Of a stretch of DNA of 64,000 nt, positions 34,386 to 44,233 are shown piece by piece; positions within the stretch are counted from its first letter, which is position 1; each line of letters starts with the position of its first letter. Made by a program: the position numbers and the translations under genes. The notes below the pieces were generated by a model. That model was not told the origin of the DNA, did no database searches, and saw only the letters and a program-made list of their open reading frames with translations. Origin of the DNA: Dipteris shenzhenensis (lineage: Eukaryota > Polypodiophyta > Polypodiopsida > Gleicheniales); assembly GCA_047967505.1 (NCBI GenBank), contig CM106538.1, one strand, 5' to 3'.

Positions 34386-34679
34386 GCATTCTTTTTTATT
34401 CGTCTTGTAATTCTATTTCTTTACTTACAATTCTTTTCAATTAGTTTCTTGTTAAGGTTTTTGAGTTCTATTTCTTAAAAATTCGTATTGTAATTCTTTT
34501 TCTTTACTATATTCCTTTTTCAATTAGTTTATTCTTAAAGTTTTTGAGGAGGGTGGTCTTTTAGAAGGCATTACAATTCTTTTTAAATTAGTTTCTTATT
34601 TGAGTTTTTGAGTTCTATTTTAATTAGTTTTTTATTTATATTTGAGTTTGTAAATTTGAGAAATGGGAGAATAGGGAGG

Positions 34680-35102
34680 GAGGGAAAGAGAGAAATTAAG
34701 AGAGAGAAGAGGGGCTCCTTAAGAGAGGGAGAGAGAGAGAGAGATTCACACAGAGAAGAGGGGCTCCTTAAATGAGAGAGAAGAGTAGGGAGGGAAAGAA
34801 AGAGAGAGGAGAGAGGCGGAGAGAGATTAAGAGAGAGAAGCTAGTAAAGAGAGAGGAGAGAGGGGGAGAGAGATTAAGAGAGAGAACCGGGTCTCTTGGG
34901 GGCCGTGGCTACTTGAGGGAGGGAGAGAGTAGGGAGAGAGAGGGAGAGAGAAAGAGAGAGAGGGAGAGAGAGAAAGAGAGAGAGGGAGAGAGAGAGAAAG
35001 TATATGGGAATGAAACGTGGCGAGAGGAGAGAGGAAAAGAGAGAGAGAGAGAGAAGAGAAGAGGGAGACTTAGGGAGAGAGAGGGAGAGAGAGAGAGAGA
35101 GG

Positions 35103-35140
<38 letters not shown>

Positions 35141-35720
35141 GAATGAAACTTCTGTGCTAGAGGGAGGGAGAGGGAGAGAGAGAATAAGTGGGATGAGGAT
35201 AGAGAGAAAAATACTTAAGAGTTGTCAAAGAGAGAGAGAGAGAGATTAAGAGAGAGAATGAGGTGTCTTGACTATGGCTACAAGGAGATTTAGGAGGAGA
35301 GAGAGAGAGAGAGAGAGAAAGTAAAGAGAGTTTTATATATTTACATCTTTTATATTATATTTTTAAATGAGAGAGAAGAGTAGGGAGGGAAAGAAAGAGA
35401 GAGGAGAGAGAGGGAGAGAGATTAAGAGAGAGAAGCCGGTTTCTTGGGGACCTTGGCTTCTCTTGGGGACCGTGGCTCCTTGAGGGAGGGAGAGAGTAGG
35501 GAGAGAGAGGGAGAGAGAGAGAAAGAGAGAGAGGGAGAGAGAAAGAGAGAGAGGGAGAGAGAGGGAGAGAGAGAGAGGAATGAAAAATACTTAAGAGTTA
35601 TAGAGAGAGAGAGAGAGATTAAGAGAGAGAATGAGGTGTCTTGACTATGGCTGCAAAGAGATTTAGGAGTAGAGAGAGAGAGAGAGAGAGAGAGAGAAAG
35701 TAAAGAGAGTTTTATATATT
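34680..35720. repeat. GA-rich microsatellite block with an internal duplication
   Basis: Long (GA) runs alternate with unique pieces. The segment from AGAGAAGAGTAGGGAGGGAA near 34780 to about 35340 is repeated in shortened form from about 35370 to 35720, including GTTTTATATATTTACAT. Not coding. Confidence 0.8.
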
Positions 35721-36834
35721 TACATATTTTATATTATACTTTTAAAAAATTATAAAAGAGTGAATTTATGGTTTGTTTTGAAGGTGAGATAATGTTTTTA
35801 TATATATTCATCTTTTAAATTGAAAAATGTTAACTTTTCTTAAGATACTTGTTCTTTATTTATATCACATGCAGGTTTAGCCTCTACATCACAACCCCTT
35901 CTTTTGCATATTTAAGCCTCTTAAACCCCAGCACATTAAAATGAACACAGAAAAAGAAATTATTTATTGCTTTTCTTCGCTTCGACGGTTGGTTTAGCAT
36001 AGTTTAGCATAGATTAGATTGCCTTTGAGGAGAGACAATTCTCCAAGTTGCCAATCGAAGCCATGCTCAAATTTTTCTAACTAGTTCCTAATCGTTGTCA
36101 GTCCCTTCGCTCACATGCGGTTTAACACTCATAACATGCTATTAAATAAGACCTTTTACCATTTACCAAGAAGTTTATCAGTGGGCAGATTGCATGAGCA
36201 GATATCAGTGGACAGATTGCATGAGCAGATATCAGTGGACAGATTGCATATATCAGTGGACAGATTACATGTCATGGGACATATTGGAGCTTGATGATTA
36301 TTGGTTATTTTTATTGCATTTGTATAAATATTTAAGCTCATTTATTGTCATAAAAATCCTTGTAAAGCCTTTTATGCTATTTTTTACATTTATTGTCATA
36401 TGAAGCGCCTTGTAATAAACCCGACCATCCCGACCATTCACTAATTAACGAGTATCAGTGGGATGCATAAGTGGATATCATGTGGGCTGCATAAGTGGAT
36501 ATCAGTGGAACAGTTTTTAGTGGATAGATTGCACCAGTTGGGTATCAGTGCTCAGATATCAATGGATGGATAGATTACATGAATCTTCACGAAGATTGAA
36601 GCTTTATCACTAGACGACATTTTATATTACTTGTAAAGCTTTATTGGCTAATTCTTTTACATTTGTACAAATATTTAAGCCTTGTAAAGCCTTTTAGGCT
36701 ATTTCCCACATTTATTGCCATATGAAGCCTTGTAAAGCCTTTTGGGCTATTTTCCACATTTATTGTATCAAGGGTTGTATATTGTAATTTACTTGTATGT
36801 ATCTAAATTCTTCATTATCTTTTCTTGTAGGATT
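35721..36834. other. Presumed 5' leader/intron region with short tandem repeats
   Basis: CATGCAG|GTTTAGCC at 35873 is a candidate acceptor. From 36179 a 27-bp unit CAGTGG(G/A)CAGATTGCATGAG is repeated three times and decays. Around 36301-36415 and 36640-36770 a longer unit with TTTGTATAAATATTTAAG, CCTTGTAAAGCCTTTT and CACATTTATTG recurs. TTTTCTTGTAG at 36820-36830 is an acceptor 4 bp before the ATG of the next gene. Confidence 0.5.
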
Positions 36835-38562
36835 ATGGAGCAATCAGCTAATGGCTTTGGTAGGTGGACTCGATATCACATGGGTAGAAGAGCCTGGTTT
36901 CTTCATCAAAAGGAAAAGAGACTCTTTCTACTTATGTCAAAAAGGGAGTTCAATGGTGTTGAAGATCCATGGGATGCTACTTTCTTCAAAAAAGATATGA
37001 CTTCAAGCCTTGTAGTAGGCATAATAATTCAGCGAAAAGACACCTTTGTGGATATTTTAACAAAGAGTTCAGATCCTGAAGTTGGCGGTATGCATTTTAT
37101 TGTGTCAAGGAGAGACGCAAAGACCTTTGTGATGCCTCCTCCTCAACCATCAAAGTTTCCAGAGTTGCAAAGGACATTGGAGACTCTTTCATATACTTGG
37201 GAGCAATTTCCTAGTGTGGTGGCAAAAAGGATGCATGCAAAGATAATCTTTGAATACTTTCAGGATGCAGAATATGCTCTCCATATGCAAGAATCATCAC
37301 ATGAAGGAGATCAAAAAGCTCAGACTTCAATGCAGGGACAAGAAGAACAGGCACACTGTCACAAACCTGTAGAACATGAGCGCAAACTTGTAGAGCCAGA
37401 AATGGTGAATGTAACTAAGGATGATGAAAAACAAGCCTTGAGTGCACGGGAATTAGCAAAAATTGAAGAAGATCAAGGTCGATCCACTGCAGTTATGCTA
37501 GAAGCTCTTGCTAGCAAACCACGACGTGAAATGCAAAAGGCTAGTACTGCAAGAGCCACGGTTCCAAGCAGTAAGAAAAGACATCGTCCCACTGTAGAGA
37601 AAGATAATGTGGATGAAAAACGGTCAAAAAAAGAGAAAGATGAAGAAGACTCAGAATCCGAGGCTGAAGATGATCAAGATGAACTCACATCAATTAAAAA
37701 TCTTAATCTGCGTCTTAATGAAGCAGTTACAGATGATGATGTGGGATATATCTGGGGTCAAAGGACGTGGTTTGTGAATGCCAAAGATGTGGAAGCTGCA
37801 GCTCTGTTTACTAATAGCCGAAGCCTTGATATATCCTATGCAATGCAAATATACGAGGCTTTGAGAGATGGTAAGAAACCTGTGGCAAGTAATGTGGTCT
37901 TGCGCCCAATAATGTTTTGTCCAACCAAAAATAGTTTTCTGGATCAAATAACATTTACAGGGCCTACACATTTCGAGGAGATCTTCAGTCAATTCTTTAA
38001 AAACACTCTAAAAAATATTCCACATGAACAAGGCGAAGAGGCACAAGGAGAGAATATGCTAAAGGAAGTCAAGAAGGAATTTCTCCTTCATTGCAGATTC
38101 CAGCCCATTGATGGTCAACATTGGGCTTATGCTTGTAATCAGATCGCAAGGGAAGCAAAGGAGGGCAAAAGACTCACTCCAGAACAATTTGTAAAGATAA
38201 GCTCATTCCATTATTATCCTGCAACGATCTGTATATTCAAGCATGAGATTAAGTATTTGATTGAGTCCAAAAGACTTAATCATTATGTCCATGGAAAGCG
38301 TAAGATATCCTCAACATCAGAGGTCTTACAGAAGGCAAGGGTGATATGGACAACATTTGGTTCCCCAAATCCTGATTTGAAGCGAAAGGTCACAAAAGCA
38401 GACGCCGACACACTCACAAACTTTTATACTTCTTTGAGTGCAGTTGTGCCTAGGGGAACCCAAGAGCGGGAAGAAAGTATGACAAGCCTCAAGGTGGTGA
38501 GGGACAGATATGCCGACTATACTTCTATCATATTTCGTCCTGTTGAAGTGTTCAATGCATAG
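36835..38562 (+). CDS. 575-aa nuclear-type protein with ParB/DGQH-like motif
   Basis: The start at 36835 (MEQSANGFGR) is chosen because CTTGTAG just upstream looks like a splice acceptor; an in-frame ATG at 36742 would lie in the intron. Residues about 190-240 are Glu/Gln-rich. KKRHRP and EKRSKKEKDEEDSESEAED (about 243-282) look like nuclear localisation and acidic segments. Residues about 421-437 read RFQPIDGQHWAYACNQI, followed 25 residues later by ATICIFKHEIKYLIESKRLN. This order (DGxHR-like turn, later xVxxF and SxxLN) resembles the ParB/Srx nuclease and DGQHR folds; the match is by eye. I do not recognise the first 180 residues. It is intact. It lies upstream, on the same strand, of methyltransferase-like and Ulp1-like sequences. 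Confidence 0.6.
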   Translation: MEQSANGFGRWTRYHMGRRAWFLHQKEKRLFLLMSKREFNGVEDPWDATFFKKDMTSSLVVGIIIQRKDTFVDILTKSSDPEVGGMHFIVSRRDAKTFVMPPPQPSKFPELQRTLETLSYTWEQFPSVVAKRMHAKIIFEYFQDAEYALHMQESSHEGDQKAQTSMQGQEEQAHCHKPVEHERKLVEPEMVNVTKDDEKQALSARELAKIEEDQGRSTAVMLEALASKPRREMQKASTARATVPSSKKRHRPTVEKDNVDEKRSKKEKDEEDSESEAEDDQDELTSIKNLNLRLNEAVTDDDVGYIWGQRTWFVNAKDVEAAALFTNSRSLDISYAMQIYEALRDGKKPVASNVVLRPIMFCPTKNSFLDQITFTGPTHFEEIFSQFFKNTLKNIPHEQGEEAQGENMLKEVKKEFLLHCRFQPIDGQHWAYACNQIAREAKEGKRLTPEQFVKISSFHYYPATICIFKHEIKYLIESKRLNHYVHGKRKISSTSEVLQKARVIWTTFGSPNPDLKRKVTKADADTLTNFYTSLSAVVPRGTQEREESMTSLKVVRDRYADYTSIIFRPVEVFNA

Positions 38563-38864
38563 ATGATTTTTTCCTATTAGTTTCGTAAAGAAGTGAAACT
38601 TTTATATTGGTGTCGAAAGTTTGTATGCCCTTATAAAAATAGAGGCTTGAAACATTCGCCAAGATTTGAAACTTTTATGAGAATAAATTTAAAGTTTCGC
38701 CAGGATTTACAAGATTTTCTTTAAAATTTAAAAGAAAATATATAAATTCCTAATATGTTATACAAATATAGTGAAACTAAAAAAACTAGCTCGATAAACT
38801 TTCGCCAAGATATAATATTAATATACAAGCATAGCTTCGATAAAAACATCCTTGGTTCAATGAG
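38563..38864. other. AT-rich spacer or intron
   Basis: AAACTTTTAT and TTTCGCCA(A/G)GAT units are repeated. No coding potential seen. It separates two plus-strand coding blocks. Confidence 0.5.
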
Positions 38865-39719
38865 ATGCTTGAAACGTGCATTGCTTGTGAGCGTGGACAG
38901 CTGACCTATGAAGCTCCTTTGTTTATCTCCGGCAAGTCAAAGGTAATGGATAAGAAGGAGTTGACGGCAAGGATGTGGAGGCCTGTAAAGTACTTACCTG
39001 ATAAGTATGCATCCATGGCAGCACAAAGAATTTTAAAGAAAGAATGGTTTTTTGGAAAAAAAGACAAAGACCACTGCATGGAAGAATGCATCAATGTACA
39101 GGTGAGGCGTGATGCAGTGCATAGTGCCATCAAGTATTTGCTGTCAGAGAAACAAATTCCACTTACTCATTGCAACATTGACTATAATGTGGTGAAGCAT
39201 ATAGCTTCTTTGTCAACACCCAAGGTAAAGCTATGGGCCAACAGGTGGATTAAAAAGGATGAAGATGGGTCGGAAATAGTAACCTCTTATATGAGAAAAG
39301 AGATCCCACAACAGGTGGTTGCATATGTGGAAAGATTAATCAGCGAGATAAGAATGCCAACAGATATGCACCAAAGCTTTCAATTCAATGTAGAGGTTAC
39401 GGCAGAGTCTGGAAAGCTTGTCAACTTCAGGGGAGTCTCAGAAGATGACTTCTTTAAGAATGAGTCAGCATGGGATAAGCCACAACTATTCTTTATCAAT
39501 GAAGTTTCTAGCGATGATATCCATAACTTCATTGATAGAATAGTATATACCACCATTAGCAAAGTGGCGATTTGTAACATTGTCATATTTGTTGATAAAA
39601 AAGACAAAGAAGCCATGCAGGTTACTCTAGAGCGAGCATATTCATCAGATTTGAAGATCTATAGTGGTGTTTATGCAGCAAAGAGAGGCAAGAGAGAATG
39701 TGGCATAGCGAACTCTTGA
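38865..39719 (+). CDS. 284-aa protein, N-terminal part of methyltransferase-like fold (degenerate)
   Basis: It starts MLETCIACERGQLTYEA; the first 200 residues are not recognised. From about residue 206, KPQLFFINEVSSDDIHNF sits where beta-class amino-methyltransferases have their DPPY strand. Then NIVIFVDKKDKEAMQ and ERAYSSDLKIYSGVYAAK resemble the next strand and helix (VLFCxWxQ, GxxxxxxVWYK). The end is out of frame: the +2 frame gives MWHSELLNHSFYVCGVPTLI, a plausible continuation. No DPPY motif is present, so activity is doubtful. An alternative is an unrelated unknown protein. Confidence 0.5.
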   Translation: MLETCIACERGQLTYEAPLFISGKSKVMDKKELTARMWRPVKYLPDKYASMAAQRILKKEWFFGKKDKDHCMEECINVQVRRDAVHSAIKYLLSEKQIPLTHCNIDYNVVKHIASLSTPKVKLWANRWIKKDEDGSEIVTSYMRKEIPQQVVAYVERLISEIRMPTDMHQSFQFNVEVTAESGKLVNFRGVSEDDFFKNESAWDKPQLFFINEVSSDDIHNFIDRIVYTTISKVAICNIVIFVDKKDKEAMQVTLERAYSSDLKIYSGVYAAKRGKRECGIANS

Positions 39720-40102
39720 ATCATTCTTTCTATGTATGCGGAGTCCCAACCCTGATCACTCTTTACAAAAGAACATAAGAGGGAATTCAAATAATTTGAG
39801 ATTGATGCTAGAAGAGCAAGATATTCCCAGGTCCATACATTATCAAAAAAACAACTACGGAAGTCCTGCAAAAAGTGGGAGTCTCTTGCTTACCATGATG
39901 GAGAATTTGCTGCCGGCAGGTTGGGAGGTCACCTTGTGCAGGATGGGATATTTATTTGAGGATCTCCTAAGAAAAGGCAACTCCACCAATATTATTGAAA
40001 ATAAGCATTTCATGGCCTATTTCCAGCTTCAAGCAGATCTAACCACAGGCTATGAAAAAGAGATAGACCACAAGGACACCGATGACATGGATGATTTAAG
40101 CT
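39720..40102 (+). pseudogene. C-terminal methyltransferase-like segment, frameshifted from the previous gene
   Basis: The frame from 39736 to 40102 contains SPAKSGSLLLTMMENLLPAG, then WEVTLCRMGYLFEDLLRKG, then NIIENKHFMAYFQLQADL. This is the order of the beta-class pattern EKPxxLLxxLIxxxxPxGxxVxDxFxGxGSTxxAxxxxGRxxIGIExD. The glycine-rich AdoMet loop is lost (CRMGYLF), so cofactor binding is unlikely. It ends with an acidic tail DHKDTDDMDDLS. It may join the previous block through an intron or a frameshift. Confidence 0.5.
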
Positions 40103-40218
40103 AACATTTGTTTATTTATTCACAGTTCAGTTATATATCAGTTTCCTAGTGCAAAATGCAAATCAATTCTATGAGCTAATGTTTGTTTATTTCTTGGTGT
40201 AGTGTAGTTATTTCTCAA

Positions 40219-40925
40219 CTTCCTAGTACAGTGCAGCATCGTGTCTACATGCTCGATCTCTCCTTTCTTCTATTCTTAGCTCTCCTCAAAAGACTATAGA
40301 AGATGTTTGTACCTGGTTAAGCCCTTTGAATTTAGATGGGGTGCGAGTCATCTTAATGCCTTATCATGAGGCGTAAGTATCAACTCTAACCTTATTTTTA
40401 CTATTTCTTTGGCAAGTTTGTGTAAAACAATAATCATTTTTATTCTGGTCGTGTAGCTCACATTGGAGCTTGATCTTCTGGGACCTTTAACTCAACCATT
40501 TATGGTTTGTGAATTCAATAGAAGGCTATCATGCCAACTCCCCAAGGTAATTATTCTCTTAATATTTTTGATACTTTCTTATTTTGTATCTTATGATCAT
40601 GACATATTAATATATTTCATATGTCATGCTGGACAGTGCTACATATCGGCTAGTATCTGCTGTCAGAACAACCACGGAGCAACAAGATCAAGTAGAATTC
40701 AAAAGACGTCTGCCAGTGGAGCAAAAAGATGGACACAGCTGTGGGTGGAGAGTCGCCTACAACTGCATGTTGTTTCTTAGAGAGATTTTTGATCTAGAGT
40801 TACCAGTCAAAATGGAATCATATACAGAAGCTGATCTGCTAGCATTTCGGGCTGAGAGTATTCAGCATCTAATTACTACCATTGGGAAACAACATGAAAA
40901 TATGACTACATTGCAGCATGTATAA
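40219..40925 (+). pseudogene. Ulp1/C48-like protease domain 1, one in-frame stop
   Basis: Three exon-like pieces. 40250-40370 gives SLLSSILSSPQKTIEDVC and LDGVRVILMPYHEA, then GTAAG. 40457-40547 gives SHWSLIFWD, a TAA stop at 40488-40490, then LWFVNSIEGYHA, then GTAAT. 40635-40925 gives VEQKDGHSCGWRVAYNCM. Candidate catalytic His is at 40461-40463 and Cys at 40740-40742; the Gln six residues before Cys is kept. It has the same exon borders as domains 2 and 3. Confidence 0.75.
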
Positions 40926-41318
40926 AACCTTATCTTTATACTTGTATACTTGTTCCAGCCTTTAATTGGGATGTATAAATCTCATAACTTTTTTATATTT
41001 TCTTCCAAAAGGAGAAGAGAATGAGTTTAATGAAAGCATGCTATCTTTATACTTTTATAATTATTTAAACCATTAATTTTATTTGGGATGTATAAATCTC
41101 ATAACTTGTCTAATGAAAGCATGCTATCTTTATACTTCTATGATTATTTAAACCATTATTTTTATTTGGGATGTGTAAATCTCATAACTTTTTAAATTTT
41201 TCATCCAAGAGAAGGAGAGACTCACTCTAATGAAAGCATGTATGAAACCTTTTTAAATTTTTGCTACAAGCAGAGGAGAGACTTACACTAATGAAAGCAT
41301 ATATGAAACCTTATCTGC
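40926..41318. repeat. Tandem repeat between Ulp1-like domains 1 and 2
   Basis: A unit of roughly 70-120 bp with CTTATCTTTATACTT, GGGATGTATAAATCTCATAA and AATGAAAGCATG occurs about four times. Non-coding, intron-like. Confidence 0.7.
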
Positions 41319-43421
41319 TTGTTTAAGCCTTTATTTGGGATGTGTACATCGCAGAAGGAGGATGTGGAGGACATAGCAAGTGAAGAAGAATACGATGTAG
41401 ACTACTCCCTCAACAAGATGAGTCATAAAAATATGAATCTATTGGAGCAGATTGGAAGTTCATTCACTGCTATGTTGTTAATTCGACAACAACCTCATTT
41501 TTTTGAATTTGGTGAAGAAGAGATTTCAATCCTCTTGAATCCCAAGAATGAGGTTAATGTCAAAGTCATTACAACCATCCTCAGGTTTGATGCAGCCTTT
41601 TCCTTGGCTTTATACTTTGCTTATTTTGATTAAACCCAAGAAGCTAATACTTTTTTTTTTAATATAGCAATGTTATAGCAAATTTTCCGCAAAATATACA
41701 AAGCGTTTCATATATGCTCGATCCTCGTATTTCGGAAGTGCTTATCAACAAAGAAGAAACCATAGAGAATGTTTGCAAGTGGTTGAAGCACATTCCTATG
41801 AATGACGCACGAGTTATTTTTACAGCATATTATGAGAAGTAAGCATCAAACCCTACTTGTTTTTTCTATTGCATTTGCTAGAATTGTCTCAAACACAATA
41901 ATTATTCTTTATTGATAATGTAGCTCACATTGGAGTCTGGTAGTCGTGGACATCCTTGCGAAGAAGTGCTTCTTTGCAAACTCAATGACATCCGTCCATG
42001 GCAATGTGTTAGAGTAAGTATAGACTACACTTGTTGTCACTTCTTGACATGTAGATTGATATGCAATGCACATATTCACTGTTGTTATATGTTTTGATAT
42101 GCAGATCAGCTCGAAAATTAGTAGATGCTATCGACATAGTAATGCGGCAATGTGACTTGGCACAACAAATAGAGTATATAACATGTCAGGTATCACATCA
42201 AGATAATAGCCACATCTATAATTGTGGATGGAGGGTGGGCTACAATTGCTTTTTGGTACTTGGTCAAATTTTTGAGATGCAAAATGACACCACACTATCA
42301 ACATATACGGATTTGCATCTCTATGCATTTATAACATGTACCATTCGAGCAATCATTGATTGCGAAATGAATGCCATCAAAGAGTCAAAGAGGATAGATG
42401 ACCTCAACTCTACAAACATGGCCTCATTAAAAGAATTGGGAAGCTCTTTTAATGTTAGGGTTATGATTCAACATAGACCTCAGTATCTTGAATTTGGGGG
42501 AGAAGAGATTTCAATTCTCTCTAGAGCTTCAAATGAGGTCAATAACAACGTTATGATGGCCATTCTCAGGTTTGATACAAACTTTTTCTCTACTTGATAA
42601 TTCAATATTTTGATTTAATCTAATAAGCTAATAAGCTAATATTCATTTATTTTGATTAAATCTAATAAGCTAATATTCATTTATTTGTTGGTGCAGTATA
42701 GTTATCTCACGATTTGGTAGAGTCGTACAAAATCGTGCGTATATGTTGGATTCCCTCCTTTCTCCTATACTTAGCGATAGCAGAAAGACAATAGCCGATG
42801 TTTGTAAATTATTACAGCCTTTACATTTACATGGCGTGCGAGTCCTATTTATGGCATATCATGAGATGTAAGTATCATGGCAACCTTTACTTTCATCTTG
42901 TACTGGCAACATTGTGTTAAATAATAATGGTTCTTAATTATTCGTGTAGGGAACATTGGAGTCTGGTGGTTTGGAACCTTGAAGACAACTATTGTTGGTT
43001 TGTTAACTCCATTGCAGGCTTTCATGGCTCAGTGCAAACGTAAGTATTCTATTAATCTGTTGTTACTTCTATATTATGTACCTTATGTGATAGATACACT
43101 AAGTTTTTTTAATATGTCACGATGAGCAGGTCGATTGAGAAGTTGGTATCTGCTATCAGAGAAACAGGACAGTACAAAGACTCGGTAGACTTCCAAAAGC
43201 GTTTAGTAGTAGAGCAGGAAGATGGGCATAGTTGTGGGTGGAGAGTTGCCTACAACTGCATGTTGATTTTCAAAGAAATTTTCTCACTTATGCCACAGAT
43301 CTCATCGGAAGACTCTTTGGAGCTCAAATATTCAAAGGAGGATATACAATTGTTTAGGGCTGAAATCATTCGAGACCTAATTGCTGCCTTGTTCCATGAC
43401 ATGCATCATTTCTTCTCTTAG
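41319..43421 (+). CDS. Ulp1/C48-like protease domains 2 and 3 in one exon chain
   Basis: Domain 2: exon A (41340-41585, EQIGSSFTAMLLIRQQPHFF), exon B (41668-41839), exon C (41924-42012, SHWSLVVVD), exon D (42106 onwards, CGWRVGYN). Exon D runs without a break into the exon A block of domain 3 (ELGSSFNVRVMIQHRPQYLE), followed by exons B (about 42700-42868), C (42950-43038, EHWSLVVWN) and D (43130-43421, VEQEDGHSCGWRVAYN). GT-AG borders are good throughout. Candidate His: 41928-41930 and 42954-42956. Cys: 42223-42225 and 43233-43235. Where Ulp1 enzymes have catalytic Asp, both read Asn (FANSM, FVNSI). Domain 2 also lost the Gln before Cys. The family cleaves SUMO or, in mobile elements, self-encoded proteins; the target here is unknown. 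Confidence 0.75.
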
Positions 43422-43489
43422 CTTCATGGTCATGGCCTCTAGGTGATCTTCATTATATCTTTGTATAGTGGACTTGGATTTTTCCTTTT

Positions 43490-44233
43490 TAGAGCACGTA
43501 TGATCTCATGCATTGGCTCTTCCATCATCAGTGCTGGTGTCAAAGTCTGTCATGCCATCCTCGATGTCAATGGTTGTCGCATGAGCAGCACTGAATGTTT
43601 CGTAACTGCTAATCTTTTTCATGTCTTTACAGATTTTCTTCCTTAGGCTTACAATGAACTAGGCCATGAGGTATTTATCATTGGGATGTGGTTCACATTT
43701 GGCAATTAAGCATTTCATCTTGCCCAAGTACATGTGTACATCTTCTCTCACTGACCTTGTTTGAGCTTTCTTAGTTGGAGAGTGGAATCATCTTGTAGTC
43801 TCTTCATTTGAAAGTGCCTCTTGAATTTAGTTTGTAGCAGGTCCCATATGGCTCTTTCTTCCACTAGGAGATCTAGGTACCATTCTGAGGCTTCATCGGT
43901 TAAGCATGCGACCTTGGTTTCATGGGGATTTATCTCCTCCAGCTCGGCATGCAGCATCAAAATGCTGGAGGAATCTTGCTGGATCACTTTGTCCATTGTA
44001 TTTGGGAAGTTGGAGTTTGCCCAAGGGTTGCCTACCTTGATTGTTATTATTGTGGCCAAAATTGTTGCGAGGGTTAAAGAAACTGTCGGCATATGCCTCC
44101 TGGTCAATGTCACCATCATCGTGACGACAATCCCCTTTTTGTGTCTTGGAGGAGTCAAAGGGATTGGCTCAATTTCAAGGGGAGAATTTGGAGCAGAGGG
44201 TTGTCGAGGGCATTGGTTGGAGCATAGTTGCAT
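43490..44233 (-). pseudogene. Gypsy gag fragment
   Basis: The minus-strand frame has EINPHETKVACLTDEASEWY and ERAIWDLLQTKFKRHFQMK, the usual Ty3 gag capsid pattern (A.W......W..l...F...F). It continues past a break near 43748 with MKCLIAKCEPHPNDKYLMA and DMKKISSYETFSAAHATTI down to about 43490. Stops are present. Its primer site and LTR lie to the right. Confidence 0.75.
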
